Part shown: positions 62,012 through 64,000 of the stretch, in pieces
Position numbering within the stretch: position 1 is the first letter of the stretch
Layout of the letters: each line of letters opens with the position of its first letter
Assembly: GCA_937930845.1 (NCBI GenBank)
Contig: CALHBJ010000010.1
Location: 62,001-126,000 of the forward strand
Reading direction: 5' to 3'
Source: an uncultured Rhizobiaceae group bacterium
GTDB taxonomy: Bacteria > Pseudomonadota > Alphaproteobacteria > Rhizobiales > Rhizobiaceae
DNA length: 64,000 nt
Program-made: the position numbers and the translations under genes
The notes under the pieces: generated by a model
What the model saw: the letters and a program-made list of their open reading frames with translations, nothing else
The model's database searches: none
What the model was told of the DNA's origin: nothing

Positions 62012-63013
62012 ATGCCCACCGATTCCCAACAAACCCAACAAGCAATCACCCGGCATTGGCATCAAAACAATGGTGCGCGCGATGATGTTGAGATTGTTGT
62101 CATTCTGCCAACCTTCAAACGCCCCGATCATTTGCGCATCACACTGAATTCGGTTCTGGCGCAAGTCACAGACAGGTCTTTCGCAATCGTTGTGATGGAC
62201 AATCACGCAGCAGACCATGAAGGCGCTTTGGCCAGCGAAGCGTTGCTGGGCACCCATTCCATCGATGCAGAAGTGATCATCGCCCACCGGCAGGGCAATT
62301 GCGCCGCCTATAATGCCGGCATTGAAACAGCCCTGACCCACTATCCCAACGCCCGCTGGCTGCAAATTATTGACGATGATGAAATCGCCCCTGTCGATTG
62401 GCTGGAAAAAATGGCGCAAATGGCCCACGACACCGATGCCGATTGCACAGGCGCGCCCCAGCATCCCATATTCCCGCCGGACATAGACCCGAAATGGGCC
62501 GACCATCCCGTATTTCAGCCGCCTTATATCGAAAGTGGCGCAGTGCCGATCCTCTATTCATCGGGCAATGTGATGATTGCAACACGCCTGTTGCGCGCCC
62601 ATGGCAATCCCTGGCTCGACGAGCGCTTCAACTTTTTGGGCGGCGGAGATTCAGATTTCTACGCCCGCTGTAAAGCCAGGGGCAGCACATTTGCCTGGCA
62701 ATCCCACGCAGGCGTGGATGAGACAACACCGGGACGCCGCACCGAAATGTCCTGGCTCAATTCCCGAAGCCTTCGAAACGGCTCCATATCTGCCCTAATT
62801 CAACGCAAGGCAGCCTTGGGGGCAGGCGATCATTTACGCCGGATTGTTAAGACCTGCCTGTTGCTGGCCGCCTCTCCTTACCGTTCGTTAATACTGTTTG
62901 TTAAGACCCGTTCGCTTATCATGAGCCTCAACCCGATGCTTGTGGCGCTTGGCCGCCTATTGATGGAGTTTGGTTTTGCCAACGAGCAATACAGGCTGGC
63001 TGACAAGAACTAA
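62012..63013 (+). CDS. Glycosyltransferase family 2
   Basis: 333 residues. GT-A start EIVVILPTFKRPDHLRITLNSVLAQ, GNCAAYNAGIETALTHYPNARWLQIIDDDEIAP (DxD), GNVMIATRLLR and FLGGGDSDFYARCKARG, followed by a short hydrophobic amphipathic region (LLLAASPYRSLILFV). Probably adds a sugar to the repeat unit at the inner membrane. Followed by the Wzy-like gene. Confidence 0.93.
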   Translation: MPTDSQQTQQAITRHWHQNNGARDDVEIVVILPTFKRPDHLRITLNSVLAQVTDRSFAIVVMDNHAADHEGALASEALLGTHSIDAEVIIAHRQGNCAAYNAGIETALTHYPNARWLQIIDDDEIAPVDWLEKMAQMAHDTDADCTGAPQHPIFPPDIDPKWADHPVFQPPYIESGAVPILYSSGNVMIATRLLRAHGNPWLDERFNFLGGGDSDFYARCKARGSTFAWQSHAGVDETTPGRRTEMSWLNSRSLRNGSISALIQRKAALGAGDHLRRIVKTCLLLAASPYRSLILFVKTRSLIMSLNPMLVALGRLLMEFGFANEQYRLADKN

Positions 63014-63043
63014 CGCCCGCGTTTGCAATTGGACGCTGGCCCC

Positions 63044-64000
63044 ATGAGTTATGTGCCCACACCCATGGTGCAAACACCTATCGCGCACACACCGACCATG
63101 CCAGCACAACGTGTGCCTGGCCATGCGGGACACTGGCCCTCCGCGTTGCTGATCGCCATTATTTTTGTATCCTTTCGCCCGTTCCAGGGCAGCACCGACC
63201 CCTTGGCCCAGCCCGCTGCTGCCGGTGGCGACATCGTCAACCAGATCGGCTTTGCTTCTATCGGTTTGATTTGCGGCTATCTGTTTTCCAAATTTTCGCC
63301 TGCACGCACAGGCGGGGCATTTCTGAAGATAAGTTGGGTGTTGATGGCCGGCGTTTTGCTGATGTCCGTATTCACCGCTGACAGCCCCTCATCCGCCGCC
63401 CGGGCCATGATATTTGCCCTCATTGTCATATTCGCAGCCGCCTGCGCCCTGTCCATGCCACGCACTTTGGCGGAAATGGTCAGTGCCCTGTTCAAGGGCA
63501 CAGCCATCGCACTGGCATTTTGTTATGTGGCTGTCATCTTTTTTCCATCACAAGGTGTCCATTCCGGCGGTGGGTTTGAACCCCAACATGCGGGCCTGTG
63601 GCGCGGTGTTTTCGATCACAAGAACGTCGCGTCCTATGTGATGGGCGTATTTGTGATGATCGGCCTGTTTGTCATGCGCAATGGCCGCCCCTGGGGTGGA
63701 TTTGCGTTGATGATCTTTTCGACCATCTTCGTAGTTTTTGCAGGTTCAAAAACCGTTCTTGGCATCCTGCCCATTGCCATATTTTTCGCCAGTGTCGCAG
63801 GCTGGATCACCTTCGCACCCCTGCGTCTGCTGGTCGTGCTCACCCCTGTTGTGGTGTTGACCACAGTCACGATTGGCGCCGTAATTTACGAGCCCATATT
63901 GGAAGAATTACAGCTGCTCATTCCCGGCCTCACCTATACCGGGCGAACGGACCTATGGACATTTGGCTTGCAATTCCTGGGTGAATCGCCGGTGTTTGGC
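63044..64000 (+). CDS. Wzy/ExoQ-like O-antigen ligase/polymerase, C-terminus cut by window edge
   Basis: Open reading frame from the ATG at 63044 to the right edge (319 codons seen). After a Pro/Thr/His-rich start (SYVPTPMVQTPIAHTPTMP) it has successive hydrophobic helices, and WRGVFDHKNVASYVMG and GLTYTGRTDLWTFGL, typical of the large loop of the O-antigen-ligase/polymerase family. It should polymerise repeat units in the periplasm. It lies 30 bases after the GT2 gene. Confidence 0.9.
   Translation, partial: MSYVPTPMVQTPIAHTPTMPAQRVPGHAGHWPSALLIAIIFVSFRPFQGSTDPLAQPAAAGGDIVNQIGFASIGLICGYLFSKFSPARTGGAFLKISWVLMAGVLLMSVFTADSPSSAARAMIFALIVIFAAACALSMPRTLAEMVSALFKGTAIALAFCYVAVIFFPSQGVHSGGGFEPQHAGLWRGVFDHKNVASYVMGVFVMIGLFVMRNGRPWGGFALMIFSTIFVVFAGSKTVLGILPIAIFFASVAGWITFAPLRLLVVLTPVVVLTTVTIGAVIYEPILEELQLLIPGLTYTGRTDLWTFGLQFLGESPVFG

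Noticed and set aside
1-64000. tRNA, rRNA, insertion sequences, integrases or attachment repeats marking a genomic island
   Set aside because: No such features recognised by reading; base composition appears even apart from AT-rich intergenic stretches, so transfer as an island is not supported.

Overview
The window looks like a chromosomal segment of an aerobic, probably marine alphaproteobacterium, most likely of the Hyphomicrobiales/Rhodobacterales side. The evidence is aerobic-type cobalamin genes (cobN, cobW, cobU, cobQ), a tandem glycine riboswitch ahead of gcvT, a DddP-type DMSP lyase, several betaine/methylamine-type enzymes and a rhizobial-style exopolysaccharide locus. There is no rRNA, tRNA, CRISPR array, insertion sequence or phage gene that I can see. 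Genes are dense, often with 4-base overlaps.

Layout. (1) 1-5.4 kb: a minus-strand cobalamin operon (hupE-like, cobU, cobW, cobN running off the left edge) behind a cobalamin riboswitch, preceded by cobQ and an orphan efflux adaptor. (2) 5.4-13.8 kb: valine/isobutyrate catabolism (mmsB, acyl-CoA dehydrogenase), a class III aminotransferase, two tandem ParA-like ATPases, a DUF3253 protein, a secreted six-repeat cysteine protein and an iron-type alcohol dehydrogenase. (3) 14-46.6 kb: a one-carbon/osmolyte island. It holds two non-pyrrolysine MttB-family methyltransferases, a B12-binding corrinoid protein, a methyltetrahydrofolate methyltransferase, a RACo-like ferredoxin/ASKHA reactivase, two methylenetetrahydrofolate reductases, a betaine-homocysteine-methyltransferase-like protein, a DUF1638 protein, a PF13769-like small protein, two dimethylglycine/sarcosine-dehydrogenase-like flavoproteins, the complete glycine cleavage operon, DddP, a GMC (choline-type) dehydrogenase and a GbdR/GlxA-like regulator. 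(4) 46.8-54 kb: an overlapping operon resembling the decaprenyl-phosphoryl-pentose pathway (HAD-UbiA fusion, DprE1-like oxidase, small DMT protein, SDR, aminotransferase, GT-C-like membrane protein). (5) 54-64 kb: exopolysaccharide genes (Wzz/GumC-like, GH10 glycosidase, Wzx flippase, DUF6492, WecB/TagA/CpsF, GT4, GT2 and a Wzy/O-antigen-ligase-like protein cut by the right edge).

How it works together (inference). Methyl groups of quaternary amines would be moved by MttB proteins to the corrinoid protein, then by the MtrH-like enzyme to tetrahydrofolate and oxidised through the MetF-like enzymes. The RACo-like protein would repair oxidised cobalt, and the cob operon would supply the cofactor. 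The flavoproteins would strip the remaining N-methyl groups, leaving glycine for the cleavage system.

The most unusual observation is that five non-homologous proteins of this module (both MttBs, the BHMT-like protein, the MtrH-like protein and the RACo-like protein) carry similar Arg/Gly-rich tags at one terminus, while the corrinoid protein has a strongly acidic N-terminus. This suggests a docking or co-assembly system. The second candidate is the lipid-pentose operon, where a class III aminotransferase sits with a DprE1-like oxidase and no classical DprE2 is recognisable, suggesting a lipid-linked amino-pentose.
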